The notes beneath the pieces were generated by a model. The model did not search any database. It saw nothing but the letters and a program-made list of their open reading frames with translations, and had not been told where the DNA came from. Source: an uncultured Clostridia bacterium (GTDB lineage Bacteria; Bacillota; Clostridia; Oscillospirales; Ruminococcaceae). From it: a DNA stretch of 64,000 nucleotides. The position numbers were made by a program, and so were the translations under genes. Numbering within the stretch: the stretch's first letter is position 1; every line of letters starts with the position of its first letter. Positions 54,927 to 62,687 of this stretch are shown piece by piece. The stretch lies in assembly GCA_947627455.1 (NCBI GenBank), contig CANQWC010000002.1:1-64000 (forward strand), read 5' to 3'.

Positions 54927-55748
54927 GTGAACCAAAAAAAGATACGCGCCGCTTGCATTTGCGGCATCTGCGCGGCAGCCGCAGCGGCATACCTGACATT
55001 TGAAAATACCGCGCTTACCGTCACCGACTACGAATTTGCCTCGCCGAAGATTTCGGCCGAGCTTGACGGCTTCAAAATCTGCCACCTGTCGGATATCCAC
55101 GTCAAATCCGCCCCGCGCGGTTATTCATCGCTGATTAAAAAAGTCGCGGCGATCTCGCCCGACATCATCGCGATAACGGGCGACCTCATCGACTCGGAAA
55201 ACACCGACCTCGCGACGGCAGAAGCCCTTGTTTCGCGCCTTTGCGATATCGCCCCCGTTTATTTCGTGACTGGCAACCACGAGGAGCGCCTCTCTCCCGA
55301 GGAGTACATCTCGGCCATCAGCACGATATCGTCGGCGGGCGCGAAAATTCTCAACGGCGAGGGCGTTAGTGTTGAAAAAAACGGCGCAGTCGTCAACGTC
55401 GTCGGCCTCTCCGACGCCCCCGAGTTCTATCCCTCTCGGGTCGAGGGGCTTTTCTCAGACAGCGAGTTTAACCTGCTGCTCTCACACCGCCCCCAGTTCG
55501 CTGAGGCCTACGCGAATGCGGGCGCCGACCTTACGCTCTGCGGCCACGCCCACGGCGGCCAGATGAGAGTGCCGTTTGTCGGCGGGCTGATAGCTCCCGA
55601 TCAGTATTTCTTCCCCGAATTTTTCGAGGGGCTGCACCCCTACGGCGAGCGCGCCACCGTGATCAGCAGGGGCATCGGCAACAGCCTGATACCTTTCCGA
55701 ATCAACAACCGCCCCGAAGTTGTCGCGGTAACGCTGAGGGCGGAATGA
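54927..55748 (+). CDS. Membrane-anchored metallophosphoesterase
   Basis: Calcineurin-like phosphoesterase of 273 aa (YkuE/UDP-diacylglucosamine hydrolase-like group). One N-terminal hydrophobic segment (about 5-25), then the metal motifs in order: LSDIHV, GDLIDS, GNHEER, LLSHRP and GHAHGGQ. It acts at the outer membrane face or is membrane bound; substrate unknown. Start GTG 54927 follows GGGAGG; upstream in-frame sequence is the GC-rich leader. Confidence 0.88.
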   Translation: MNQKKIRAACICGICAAAAAAYLTFENTALTVTDYEFASPKISAELDGFKICHLSDIHVKSAPRGYSSLIKKVAAISPDIIAITGDLIDSENTDLATAEALVSRLCDIAPVYFVTGNHEERLSPEEYISAISTISSAGAKILNGEGVSVEKNGAVVNVVGLSDAPEFYPSRVEGLFSDSEFNLLLSHRPQFAEAYANAGADLTLCGHAHGGQMRVPFVGGLIAPDQYFFPEFFEGLHPYGERATVISRGIGNSLIPFRINNRPEVVAVTLRAE

Positions 55749-55848
55749 GATAGGGGGCAAGTAGTTTTAAATGAGCCCTTGCAGAATGACGGTGACAAAT
55801 GGGACCTTTTAAATTTCAAATAGTTTCCCCACATTGACTTAATTAAAG

Positions 55849-55873
55849 TCGGGGGAACCCGCAGGGTGCCCCC
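55849..55873. repeat. GCCGCC-GA family fragment
   Basis: Only the CGGGGG-AACCC-gca-GGGTG-CCCCCG hairpin remains, with CCCACATTGACTTAATTAAAG (55830-55848) shared with the copy at 3547. Confidence 0.6.
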
Positions 55874-55927
55874 GATTTTTAAACTCTTTGTTGCTTAGTT
55901 ATAAGGAGACCGCGTAAGCGGGCTCCC

Positions 55928-56079
55928 ATGAACGCGGTTTTTGTCCAAGAGGACGAGCGAGACACGCGGGATTTTGCCCAAGAGACCGTCCGGTGGACGG
56001 TCGATTGGCAGCAAAATCAGCTTGTCTTATGGGCGTTTATGCCCGCGAAGTCCGATTGGTAACAAAAACCGTCTTTCAT
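55928..56079 (+). repeat. GA-hairpin element with a second one nested in its loop
   Basis: Outer copy: arm ATGAACGCGGTTTTTGT, P2 CCAA/TTGG, P3 GGAC/GTCC, start of P4 GCG/CGC, bulge TA, end TTTCAT. In place of the 10-base loop is a related hairpin: GATTTTGC/GCAAAATC, CCAA/TTGG, GA/GA, GACC/GGTC, GTCC/GGAC, CA bulge. It ends 5 bases from the stop codon of the anti-sigma gene. Confidence 0.75.
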
Positions 56080-56084
56080 TCCAT

Positions 56085-57605
56085 TCATTCCATCTCCGCC
56101 TTCCACTCTCCGAACAGCTCGATCTTCCTTCCCCCGACCTCGGGGCTGATCTCTATCCCCTCGACCGAAATGGTCAGCGGCTCGGGGTCGTCGAGCGAAA
56201 TATACCCGTCCTCGGTGGTGGCGCTCCCCTGCTCCTCCTCGGCGGTGATTTCCTCGCCTATCGGAACGGTCGGGTCAAGTGAGGTACCCGTGGCGTTCAC
56301 GGGGGTGCCCCAAGGCGCAAGGTCCTTCGCCTCATAGGTCTCCGAATCGGTCAAAAAGCTTATCTCGTCGCCCGTTTCGCTGTCGACATATTTGACCTGC
56401 CGCGAGATAGTTATCTCCTCGATACCCCCGTCCGAGCTTCGGCAGGAGTGGGACGAGAAGCCCACGTTTTCGCTGACGAATTCGAGGGTGTCGAAGTTGA
56501 AGCCTAAATCCTCTGCTGTTTTCCTGAGCTCCTCGTCGCTCATTTTGCGGCTGTCGATAAGGCTTCCTATCGCGATGAGCGGGTGCATATTGTCAAAGTA
56601 GATGCCGTTTTTATCCGTGCCGTTTTCGGCCAGCCACTGTAAGAGGAGCTCGCCCGCGCCCGTGACTTCATAGGCAATAGGCCTGACGCTGAAATTTCCG
56701 TCGGCGATGCTTGAATAGGGTTCTTCTGTCGGTTTGTTGAGGGTCAGGCCGAGCTGCGGCTCGCCGTTTTCAAAGCCCAAAAAGCTTATCTCAACGTCGT
56801 CGGTCGAATCCTCGGGCTCGTCGGTGATTTCAAACTCGGTAGTCCATTTTCCGACGACCTCAAGGTTTTGGTCGCCCTTGCGATAGATGTTAAAGCTATC
56901 GAGGTAAAGCGTGTAAACGCCGCTGTCCAAAATTTCGTCCGATTCGGGGAAGAACATCTCGCGAAAATCTTCGCGTTCGGCGTTCGGGTTGACGTATTTG
57001 CGATGGTGCACAATCAGGACCGTGAAGTTAAGCTTGCCGTCGGGCGTTGACGAATAGCACCGCTCGATGCTGTCGATGCACTCGTCTGTCGGGGTATACC
57101 CCTCGGGTATGTTCTTTTTGAGCTCCTCGGGGCTGCTGAGCAGCTCATCGGGCTCAAGGGGTCTGCTCGACCACCAAGAGATCGCGTCAATCGTTTCGGC
57201 CGCCTCGGCGGAATCGTTTGACATAACGGTGTTGCCCGCCGAATCGCAGACGCGATAGCTCAGCGGCGTGATAACGCAGCCGTTAAGGTCGAGCTTCGAG
57301 TCGGGGTCGGTCTTTTCCACCTGAAGCTCAATGCCGCCGTTGCTTATCCCCCGAACGCTTACGTTGAAATCGTCGGTCGCGTCGCCGACATACTCCTGAC
57401 CGATTATCGCGCCGAAGCGGTTCTTGATGTTCACAAGGCCGCCGCCCGCGGCAACCGCCGTGCCCGAGACCAAAACCACCGCAGCCGCCGCTGCCGCCGC
57501 GAAAATTCCGCGGTGCGATTTCTTCGGGCGCTTGTAATTCTCGGCCTCAGCGAGAAATTTTTCGTCTATCATTCCCAAGGCCCTGCTGATGTCCTTTTCA
57601 TTCAT
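56085..57605 (-). CDS. Putative anti-sigma factor, membrane protein
   Basis: 506 aa with a cytoplasmic N terminus (MNEKDISRALGMIDEKFLAEA), one transmembrane helix (about 33-55, Ala/Val-rich) and a large extracellular part of about 450 residues with no domain I recognise beyond DUF4179-like beginnings. It overlaps the ECF sigma gene by 4 bases, so it is probably the sigma's membrane-bound inhibitor and sensor. The large outer domain suggests sensing of an envelope or extracellular signal. Function by context. Confidence 0.75.
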   Translation of the reverse strand: MNEKDISRALGMIDEKFLAEAENYKRPKKSHRGIFAAAAAAAVVLVSGTAVAAGGGLVNIKNRFGAIIGQEYVGDATDDFNVSVRGISNGGIELQVEKTDPDSKLDLNGCVITPLSYRVCDSAGNTVMSNDSAEAAETIDAISWWSSRPLEPDELLSSPEELKKNIPEGYTPTDECIDSIERCYSSTPDGKLNFTVLIVHHRKYVNPNAEREDFREMFFPESDEILDSGVYTLYLDSFNIYRKGDQNLEVVGKWTTEFEITDEPEDSTDDVEISFLGFENGEPQLGLTLNKPTEEPYSSIADGNFSVRPIAYEVTGAGELLLQWLAENGTDKNGIYFDNMHPLIAIGSLIDSRKMSDEELRKTAEDLGFNFDTLEFVSENVGFSSHSCRSSDGGIEEITISRQVKYVDSETGDEISFLTDSETYEAKDLAPWGTPVNATGTSLDPTVPIGEEITAEEEQGSATTEDGYISLDDPEPLTISVEGIEISPEVGGRKIELFGEWKAEME

Positions 57606-58162
57606 ATAAACTCCTCCTTTTCAAGCCTGCTCCTGAGGCTCTCGCGAAGCCGAAAGAGCATACTTTTTGTCTTCTCCTTGCCGAAGCCGAGCTTTTTTGA
57701 TATTTCCGCGATCGGCTCGGCGTAAAAATATCTCAGGATAAAAACAGTGCGCTGCTGTTCGTTGAGGCCAGAAAGCCAGCTCTCGATGACCTCGCAAAGA
57801 AGCCGAAGGTCGCATTCGTTCTCGGGGGTCGCGCTATCGGGCAGACAGTCGCAGAGCTCGCCGAGCGAAACGGTAAATTCCGATGCGCGTTTTTTGCGCT
57901 CGCGCCTTCTAAGGGCGTCGATCGAGACCCGCCGCGCAAGCTTTGAGAGATAGCTTTTGAGGTCTTTGGGCGCGTTCGGCGGAATTGAATTCCATGCGCC
58001 GAGGCACACGTCGCTGAGCGCCTCCTCGCAATCGCGGACATCGCCCAAAATATTATAAGAGATCTTCTGAAGATATCTGCCGTATTTCTTTTTCGTCTCG
58101 GCGAGGGCCGCCTCATCGCGAAGAAAATAAAGCTCGACAATCCGCGCGTCCTCCATCGGCAT
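57602..58162 (-). CDS. ECF-type RNA polymerase sigma factor
   Basis: 186-aa sigma-70 family protein with region 2 (YGRYLQKISYNILGDVRDCEEALSD, then YLSKLARRVSIDALRRRERK) and region 4 (LNEQQRTVFILRYFYAEPIAEISKKLGFGKEKTKSMLFRLRESLR). Directs RNA polymerase to a small regulon, controlled by the coupled membrane protein. ATG 58162 follows AAAGGAGCG. An ECF-like promoter may lie upstream, suggesting autoregulation. Confidence 0.92.
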   Translation of the reverse strand: MPMEDARIVELYFLRDEAALAETKKKYGRYLQKISYNILGDVRDCEEALSDVCLGAWNSIPPNAPKDLKSYLSKLARRVSIDALRRRERKKRASEFTVSLGELCDCLPDSATPENECDLRLLCEVIESWLSGLNEQQRTVFILRYFYAEPIAEISKKLGFGKEKTKSMLFRLRESLRSRLEKEEFI

Positions 58163-58196
58163 CACGCTCCTTTCGTTTTATCGGCGCCTACAATAT

Positions 58197-58224
58197 AACT
58201 CGTCAAATCTTGGGAAGGGTTGCA
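58197..58224 (-). promoter_or_regulatory. Possible ECF-type promoter of the sigma operon
   Basis: Minus strand TGCAACC (58224-58218), 15-base spacer, CGAGTT (58202-58197). AAC-containing -35 and CG-containing -10 boxes are typical of ECF promoters. Weak evidence from one site. Confidence 0.35.
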
Positions 58225-58256
58225 TGAATAAAAGAAGAAAAAACTTTGAGAAAGCG

Positions 58257-58285
58257 TTGACATTTTCAAAATTATGTGATATTAT
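58257..58285 (+). promoter_or_regulatory. Promoter of tRNA-Pro
   Basis: Perfect TTGACA (58257-58262), 17-base spacer, TATTAT (58280-58285), 29 bases before the tRNA. Confidence 0.85.
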
Positions 58286-58314
58286 AGTCGAGCGGCACAA
58301 TGCCGCAGAAATAT

Positions 58315-58391
58315 CGAGGTGTGGCTCAGTTTGGTAGAGCGCCACGTTCGGGACGTGGAGGCCGCAGGTTCAAGTCCTGTCACCTCGACCA
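58315..58391 (+). tRNA. tRNA-Pro (anticodon CGG)
   Basis: 77 bases including encoded CCA. Acceptor CGAGGTG/CACCTCG, D arm GCTCAGTTTGGTAGAGC, anticodon stem CCACG/CGTGG enclosing TTCGGGA (anticodon CGG, reads CCG), T arm GGTTCAAGTCC. Discriminator A. Confidence 0.96.
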
Positions 58392-58600
58392 CGGCGTCGC
58401 AAGCTTCGTATCGCTTGCGGCGCTTTTTTCATGCTTTGCATTCAAAATCGCCGCTTCACTCGCTCCGCTGCTCCGCCTTTTCCCCAAAACGCTTCGCGTT
58501 TCGGGGGCCCCTTATTTGCCGCCTATACGGCGCTCATTTATTTTGGTTTAGCGCGATAGTCTGAGAAATTGCGTCAAAGCGCAGGTAATGTTGTTAAGTT
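58392..58600 (+). repeat. tRNA-trailer repeat, copy 2 (tRNA-Pro)
   Basis: Starts right at the CCA end. Terminator hairpin, then GCATTCAAAATCGCCGCTTC, AAACGC-ttc-GCGTTT, GGGGGCCCC, GCCGCC-tatac-GGCGC and TTATTTTGGTTT. Matches the trailer of tRNA-Leu (12200-12436) with compensating stem changes. Confidence 0.75.
58394..58429 (+). terminator. Terminator of tRNA-Pro
   Basis: Hairpin GCGTCGCAAGC/GCTTGCGGCGC with an 8-base loop, followed by TTTTTT. Confidence 0.85.
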
Positions 58601-58627
58601 AAACGAAGCGTCGACTGCGTTGACAGT

Positions 58628-58667
58628 TTAAATAGCGCTTCCATTGAGGTTACAAGTCCTGTCACCA
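58628..58667 (+). repeat. Fragments of a GA-hairpin arm and a tRNA T arm
   Basis: AAATAGCGCTTCCATTGAGG followed by TTACAAGTCCTGTCACC: the first part equals the outer arm of the element at 12084, the second is a T arm with one added A. The same pair, inverted, is at 12060-12100. Confidence 0.6.
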
Positions 58668-58676
58668 AGCGAAGCG

Positions 58677-58741
58677 TTAAAACTTGCTTTTCGGGCTTCG
58701 CAATCGTTTGGGCTTGATTGCTCGCCCTCAAAGAGTTTTAA
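58677..58741 (-). repeat. GA-hairpin element, TTAAAACT-arm type, copy 3
   Basis: Minus strand: P2 CTTT/AAAG, P3 GGGC/GCCC, P4 GCAATC/GATTGC, loop AAGCCCAAAC, CA bulge. Confidence 0.85.
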
Positions 58742-58748
58742 TCGCGCC

Positions 58749-58850
58749 GCTCGACCACGGCGTCGCAAGCTTCGTATCGCTTGCGGCGCTTTTTTCATGC
58801 TTTGCATTCAAAATCGCCGCTTCACTCGCTCCGCTGCTCCGCTATCGGCC
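58749..58850 (+). repeat. tRNA-trailer repeat, copy 3, with tRNA 3' end
   Basis: CTCGACCACGGCGTCGCAAG: the last bases of tRNA-Pro including CCA, then the terminator hairpin and about 80 bases of the trailer, identical to 58384-58480. No tRNA body precedes it. Confidence 0.75.
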
Positions 58851-58902
58851 GCCTCGCTTCGCTCGGCGGGCAGGGGGAAGTCTCCCCCTGCGACCCTCTC
58901 TT

Positions 58903-59166
58903 TGCAAGCCGCCTCGCAAGCTCGGCGGGGGAAATTTTCTCGCTTGCGCTCGAAAATCGGGGGAACCCCCGACGAGGGTTCCCCCGCGTCGCAACAGCCC
59001 ACCGGGCTGATTGCTCCTTCCCCTTCCTGCGTTTCGCTTACGCTTTTTAAAAGAGCACGCTTATCCGCGTGCTCTTTTTGAGTTTTCGCGACTGCGGTCG
59101 CGACGAGGGGCTCTGCCCCCTCGACCCCCGTGAGCCTTTTAGAAAAGGCTCAAGCGAAAACTTTTT
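58903..59166. repeat. Hairpin-chain repeat, copy 2
   Basis: Same order of hairpins as at 47755-47997. Arms differ but still pair: GGGGGAACC/GGTTCCCCC around CCCGACGAG, CAGCC/GGCTG around CACCG, AAAAGAGCACGC/GCGTGCTCTTTT, TCGCGAC/GTCGCGA, GAGCCTTTT/AAAAGGCTC. Located just past the end of the GH43 gene. Confidence 0.75.
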
Positions 59167-59206
59167 AATTTTGACAGGAAAGGCTTGACCTAAAACTTTT
59201 ATAGTT

Positions 59207-60937
59207 TCACTCCACCTTAACTTCTATCTCCCTCATCTCCTCGGGAAGGTCGCGCTCCTCGATAAGGTCGAGGACGGGTTCGCCGTCGAAGCCGAAGTGC
59301 ACGCGCCTGATGCCCGATGAGCGCGGGCCGTCGAGCCCGGGGCGGGCATGATAGGTGTTCCACGTGTCGCCGAATTCGTCGGTCACATAGGCGTTGTGCC
59401 CGGGGCCGAACTCGCCCGCCTTAGAAAGCGAGTGCAAAATCGGGTAATTGCCCTTTGTCCAGCTCTTCGGGTCTAAAAGGTCTGCGCCGCAGTCGGCGCT
59501 CAGAAGCCCGACGCAATAAGTTGTGTCGACCAGCGCCGAGCTGAATGTCAGAAAGACCTTGCCGCCGCGAATCAGCGCGAAAGGCCCCTCGTCGACGAGG
59601 GTGTGATTGTTCTGCCAGCCGTACTCGGGCAGGGTCAGCAGAACGGGGTCGCTGATAAGCCGCCACGGCTCGTTTTTGTCGATTTCCGCGATGTACACCC
59701 AAGCGCCGAGGTCTATCGGGTTGAACTGCCGCTGGCTCCATGCGACGTACTGTCGCCCGCCGTCCTCGAAGGTGGTCATGTCGAGGGTGATGCCCTTGTC
59801 ATAGAGCGGTGAGCCGTCCTTTTTGAGGACGCGTTTCGGCGCTTCCCATGAGTTTTTGTCGTCAAGCTCGCCGCCGTCTTTGAGAACCATCACATGCGAC
59901 TGCTCATCGCCGAATTCTTTCGGGGTGCAGGCGTGGAAGATATACTCCTTCCCCGCGACGTTGTGAAACTCGGGCGCCCAGAGAAGCCCGCCGACATGCG
60001 GATATGTCACGGCATCAAGAATAAGCTTTTCGGGGGCGTTCACAAGCTCGGGAATCGTCTTTGCGCGGCGGACAAATATCGAGCGGTTGCCGTCGGCGTC
60101 GTTTGTCGCGATGAAGTAAAACTCGCCGTTATAGCGGTAAACGCAGGGGTCTGCGCGGTTTTCGGCGATCGGGAAGTCATAGTGTTCGACGTGAATTTTT
60201 CCTTTCGCGATGCCGTTTTTCGGCTCTTCCCAGTCGACCCGCTTATAGTGCGCCGACCCGTCGGAGTAATTCACCTTTACGCGATAGCCGCCGAGACGCT
60301 CTTTTTTGCAGGTCTTGTCAAACTCAACGCTTACGGCGTGAACAGGCGTCAGCTTTTTGAGGGCATATTCGGCCCTCTGCCCCTCGACCTCGAATTCAGT
60401 CGCGCCGACAGCCCCCTCAATATTAACCGCGATATCCTCTCTTCCGATGTTCCCGCACTGCTTAACGTCGTCAGAGGGCAGCGTCAGGGCGATGAGCTTT
60501 CTGCGGTAAACCCTGCCGCCGACGGCATACTTTGCGACAAACCCGCCGCAGCCGTCGCAGATTTTCAGCGATACGTCGTCAAGAAAATCATCGGCAAGCT
60601 TTAAAAGCCCGAGCTCGGTATAGTGCACAAGGTCGGGGCTCTGAAAAACAATCGCGCACCCGCGAGAGCTTTCGTCGGGCTCGCCGTTTGCCTCGGTTCT
60701 TATCGCGATGACGACGAACCCGCCCTCAACGGGCAGAACAAACGGCCTTTTGAGGCTTTTCGGGCAGAGGGCAAGGCTCTCGGGGTCCTGCGTCGCCTTT
60801 GCGAACAGAACGCCGTAGTTGTGGTTGAGCGGCTCAAAAACGCCGCCTTTTTCAACGCCGAGGTGCATACTCAGCCCGAGGCGGGGCGCATATTCGGCCT
60901 CAGAAACGGGCCTGCGGGTATAGCATACGAATTTCAT
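59207..60937 (-). CDS. Glycoside hydrolase family 43-like protein with N-terminal extension
   Basis: 576-aa cytoplasmic protein. Residues 1-250 form a propeller-like or beta region without a named family (PVSEAEYAPRLGLSMHLGV). Residues 260-570 are a GH43 domain: general base Asp in ENRADPCVYRYNGEFYFIA, LWAPEFHNV, LDMTTFEDGGRQYVAWS and the acid Glu in LVDEGPFALIR. Likely an arabinofuranosidase or xylosidase for imported oligomers. ATG 60937 follows AAAGGAG. It follows two sugar-binding lipoproteins on the same strand, separated by a terminator that may allow partial read-through. Confidence 0.85.
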   Translation of the reverse strand: MKFVCYTRRPVSEAEYAPRLGLSMHLGVEKGGVFEPLNHNYGVLFAKATQDPESLALCPKSLKRPFVLPVEGGFVVIAIRTEANGEPDESSRGCAIVFQSPDLVHYTELGLLKLADDFLDDVSLKICDGCGGFVAKYAVGGRVYRRKLIALTLPSDDVKQCGNIGREDIAVNIEGAVGATEFEVEGQRAEYALKKLTPVHAVSVEFDKTCKKERLGGYRVKVNYSDGSAHYKRVDWEEPKNGIAKGKIHVEHYDFPIAENRADPCVYRYNGEFYFIATNDADGNRSIFVRRAKTIPELVNAPEKLILDAVTYPHVGGLLWAPEFHNVAGKEYIFHACTPKEFGDEQSHVMVLKDGGELDDKNSWEAPKRVLKKDGSPLYDKGITLDMTTFEDGGRQYVAWSQRQFNPIDLGAWVYIAEIDKNEPWRLISDPVLLTLPEYGWQNNHTLVDEGPFALIRGGKVFLTFSSALVDTTYCVGLLSADCGADLLDPKSWTKGNYPILHSLSKAGEFGPGHNAYVTDEFGDTWNTYHARPGLDGPRSSGIRRVHFGFDGEPVLDLIEERDLPEEMREIEVKVE

Positions 60938-60952
60938 GTCAGGTCTCCTTTC

Positions 60953-60983
60953 AAAAAACCGCCCCCGCGCTTTGCGGAGGCGG
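60953..60983 (-). terminator. Terminator after the solute-binding protein
   Basis: Minus-strand hairpin CCGCCTCCGC/GCGGGGGCGG (one mismatch) with loop AAAGC, followed by TTTTTTG, between the binding protein and GH43 genes. Confidence 0.8.
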
Positions 60984-60996
60984 CATGGCAGAGCTA

Positions 60997-62463
60997 TCAG
61001 CCCTTGCTTTCAAGTTCTTCAAGATAGAGAGCGATCTCGTTGTTAAGCTCGTCGATGTTGAACGCCATCGCATCGGCGTTGGATTCCTTGATCTGAGCCC
61101 AAGATACGTCCTCGGCGGTGCGGATAATGCCGTCGCCCATGAATTGACGGACGGTGTCGTCAAGGTTCGGGCCGAGGTTGAAGGTCGGGTCGATAAGTAT
61201 GTGCTCCTCGGCTACCCTTCTGGTCTCCTTGCTCATTTCGAGCATCTCGTCGGTCCAGTGATAGACGTTGCGGAGCTGGTTCTCATCGATCTGCTGAACG
61301 ACAGGGTCGATGAACTTAAATCTCATGCAAGAGGCAAGAAGCGCCGCACCCTCGGGGTTCTTTGCGCCCTGAACGATTCCGAGCGCGCTGTCGAGGCCGT
61401 CGAAGGTGGTCCAGCTGTAGTAGTTGCCGTCGCCCTGCTCGTCTCTCGGAAGAGGAACGAACATGAACTCAGAGGTGTCGCCCCATTCCTGAGCCATTTC
61501 TTCGGGAGGAATTCTGAAGAAGCTCTCACCGATTACATAGAAGAGGCACTGGCCGTCCTTGATGCCTGCGCCCCAAGCGCCGTCGTTGCGAAGCGCCCAG
61601 CGCGAGCCGTCCTTGCCGCGATAGTTGAGGTCGTTTTTCTTGATATCATAGAGGTACTGCATACCGCGCTCGATGGCGGGGCTGTCGAGGTTGAGCCAGT
61701 AGCCGTCCTCAGCGGTGTGCATTACGAAGTGCTCGCCCGAGGATTCGAGGAACATCGAGGTATAGGCATAGCCGTCGAGGGCGAATCGGTCCTCGTCGAT
61801 GTCCGAGAATTCCTCGCACATTTCATAGAAGACTTCCCAAGTCCAGTCGTCGTTGTAGTAGAGCTCAACGGGGTCGTCGAATCCCCAGTCGTTGATAACC
61901 CGCCTGTTGTAAGGAACAACGTTGGAAGGGGCGGTCTTGATGCAGATCTGATAGTGGTGATCGCCGAAAGCAAAGAGCTCGGCGAGGTCCTTCATCGGCG
62001 CCCAGAGCGGGTCGTCATAGTCGATCCACTTGTCGCAGGGCTGAATCATGTCCTTAAGGCAGTTTCTCGGGAAGAATGCGCAGGAGTTGGTGCCGCCGGG
62101 CATGACGTCGGGCGCGTCGGAAGAAAGAAGAAGCGCCGCAAGCCTGTCGTTATGCTCTTCATAGGTGGTTTCAACCCATGTCAGAGAGCCGTTGTATTTT
62201 TCTTGGAATGTGTAGAAGCCCGTGTTGACGATTTCATCGTCGTTATAGTTCTGGAACGGGTCGCCCCAAGAGAACCACAAGACGTTAGAGTTTGCGCCTG
62301 CGGCCTCTTCAACGTCGGGCAGTCTGATTCCCGCCGCCGCGAGAATAGCCGCCGAGTCCTCTGTCGAGAGGGTCAGCTGAATGGGCTGACGCTTCCTGCT
62401 TCCGCAGCCGACCAGAGTGACAATTAAAATAAGCGCGAGCGCTATTGCCAAAATTCTTTTCAT
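60997..62463 (-). CDS. Extracellular solute-binding lipoprotein, copy 1
   Basis: ABC-importer sugar-binding lipoprotein of 488 aa. Signal peptide with lipobox LVGC (Cys20), then a family-1-type binding fold starting LWFSWGDPFQNYNDDEIV. VPYNRRVINDWGFDDP and the downstream NPEGAALLASCMRFKFIDP recur in the neighbouring protein. The permease genes are not in the window. With the adjacent GH43 it probably takes up plant oligosaccharides (inference). Confidence 0.88.
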   Translation of the reverse strand: MKRILAIALALILIVTLVGCGSRKRQPIQLTLSTEDSAAILAAAGIRLPDVEEAAGANSNVLWFSWGDPFQNYNDDEIVNTGFYTFQEKYNGSLTWVETTYEEHNDRLAALLLSSDAPDVMPGGTNSCAFFPRNCLKDMIQPCDKWIDYDDPLWAPMKDLAELFAFGDHHYQICIKTAPSNVVPYNRRVINDWGFDDPVELYYNDDWTWEVFYEMCEEFSDIDEDRFALDGYAYTSMFLESSGEHFVMHTAEDGYWLNLDSPAIERGMQYLYDIKKNDLNYRGKDGSRWALRNDGAWGAGIKDGQCLFYVIGESFFRIPPEEMAQEWGDTSEFMFVPLPRDEQGDGNYYSWTTFDGLDSALGIVQGAKNPEGAALLASCMRFKFIDPVVQQIDENQLRNVYHWTDEMLEMSKETRRVAEEHILIDPTFNLGPNLDDTVRQFMGDGIIRTAEDVSWAQIKESNADAMAFNIDELNNEIALYLEELESKG

Positions 62464-62506
62464 AAGGTTGCCTCCCTTAAAAAATCAGCATTCACTGTCT
62501 TAAGCT

Positions 62507-62535
62507 ATTTTAACATATCATCAGCAGGCTTGCAA
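62507..62535 (-). promoter_or_regulatory. Promoter of binding lipoprotein 1
   Basis: Minus strand TTGCAA (62535-62530), 17-base spacer, TAAAAT (62512-62507), 44 bases before the start codon. Confidence 0.6.
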
Positions 62536-62639
62536 GAGTAATTATTGACATTTTTTCAGATACTTTTTTAGTGACACTGTATATTTTGCGGATTTTCAAA
62601 GATTAAAATTGATATATTCTCATCACATCGGCCCTCACG

Positions 62640-62670
62640 AAAAAGAACCCCCCTCGAAAAAACGAGGGGG
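62640..62670 (-). terminator. Terminator after binding protein 2
   Basis: Minus-strand 8-bp stem CCCCCTCG/CGAGGGGG with a T-rich 6-base loop, followed by GGTTCTTTTTC. Confidence 0.8.
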
Positions 62671-62687
62671 TAAACTTTCGCCTTGAT

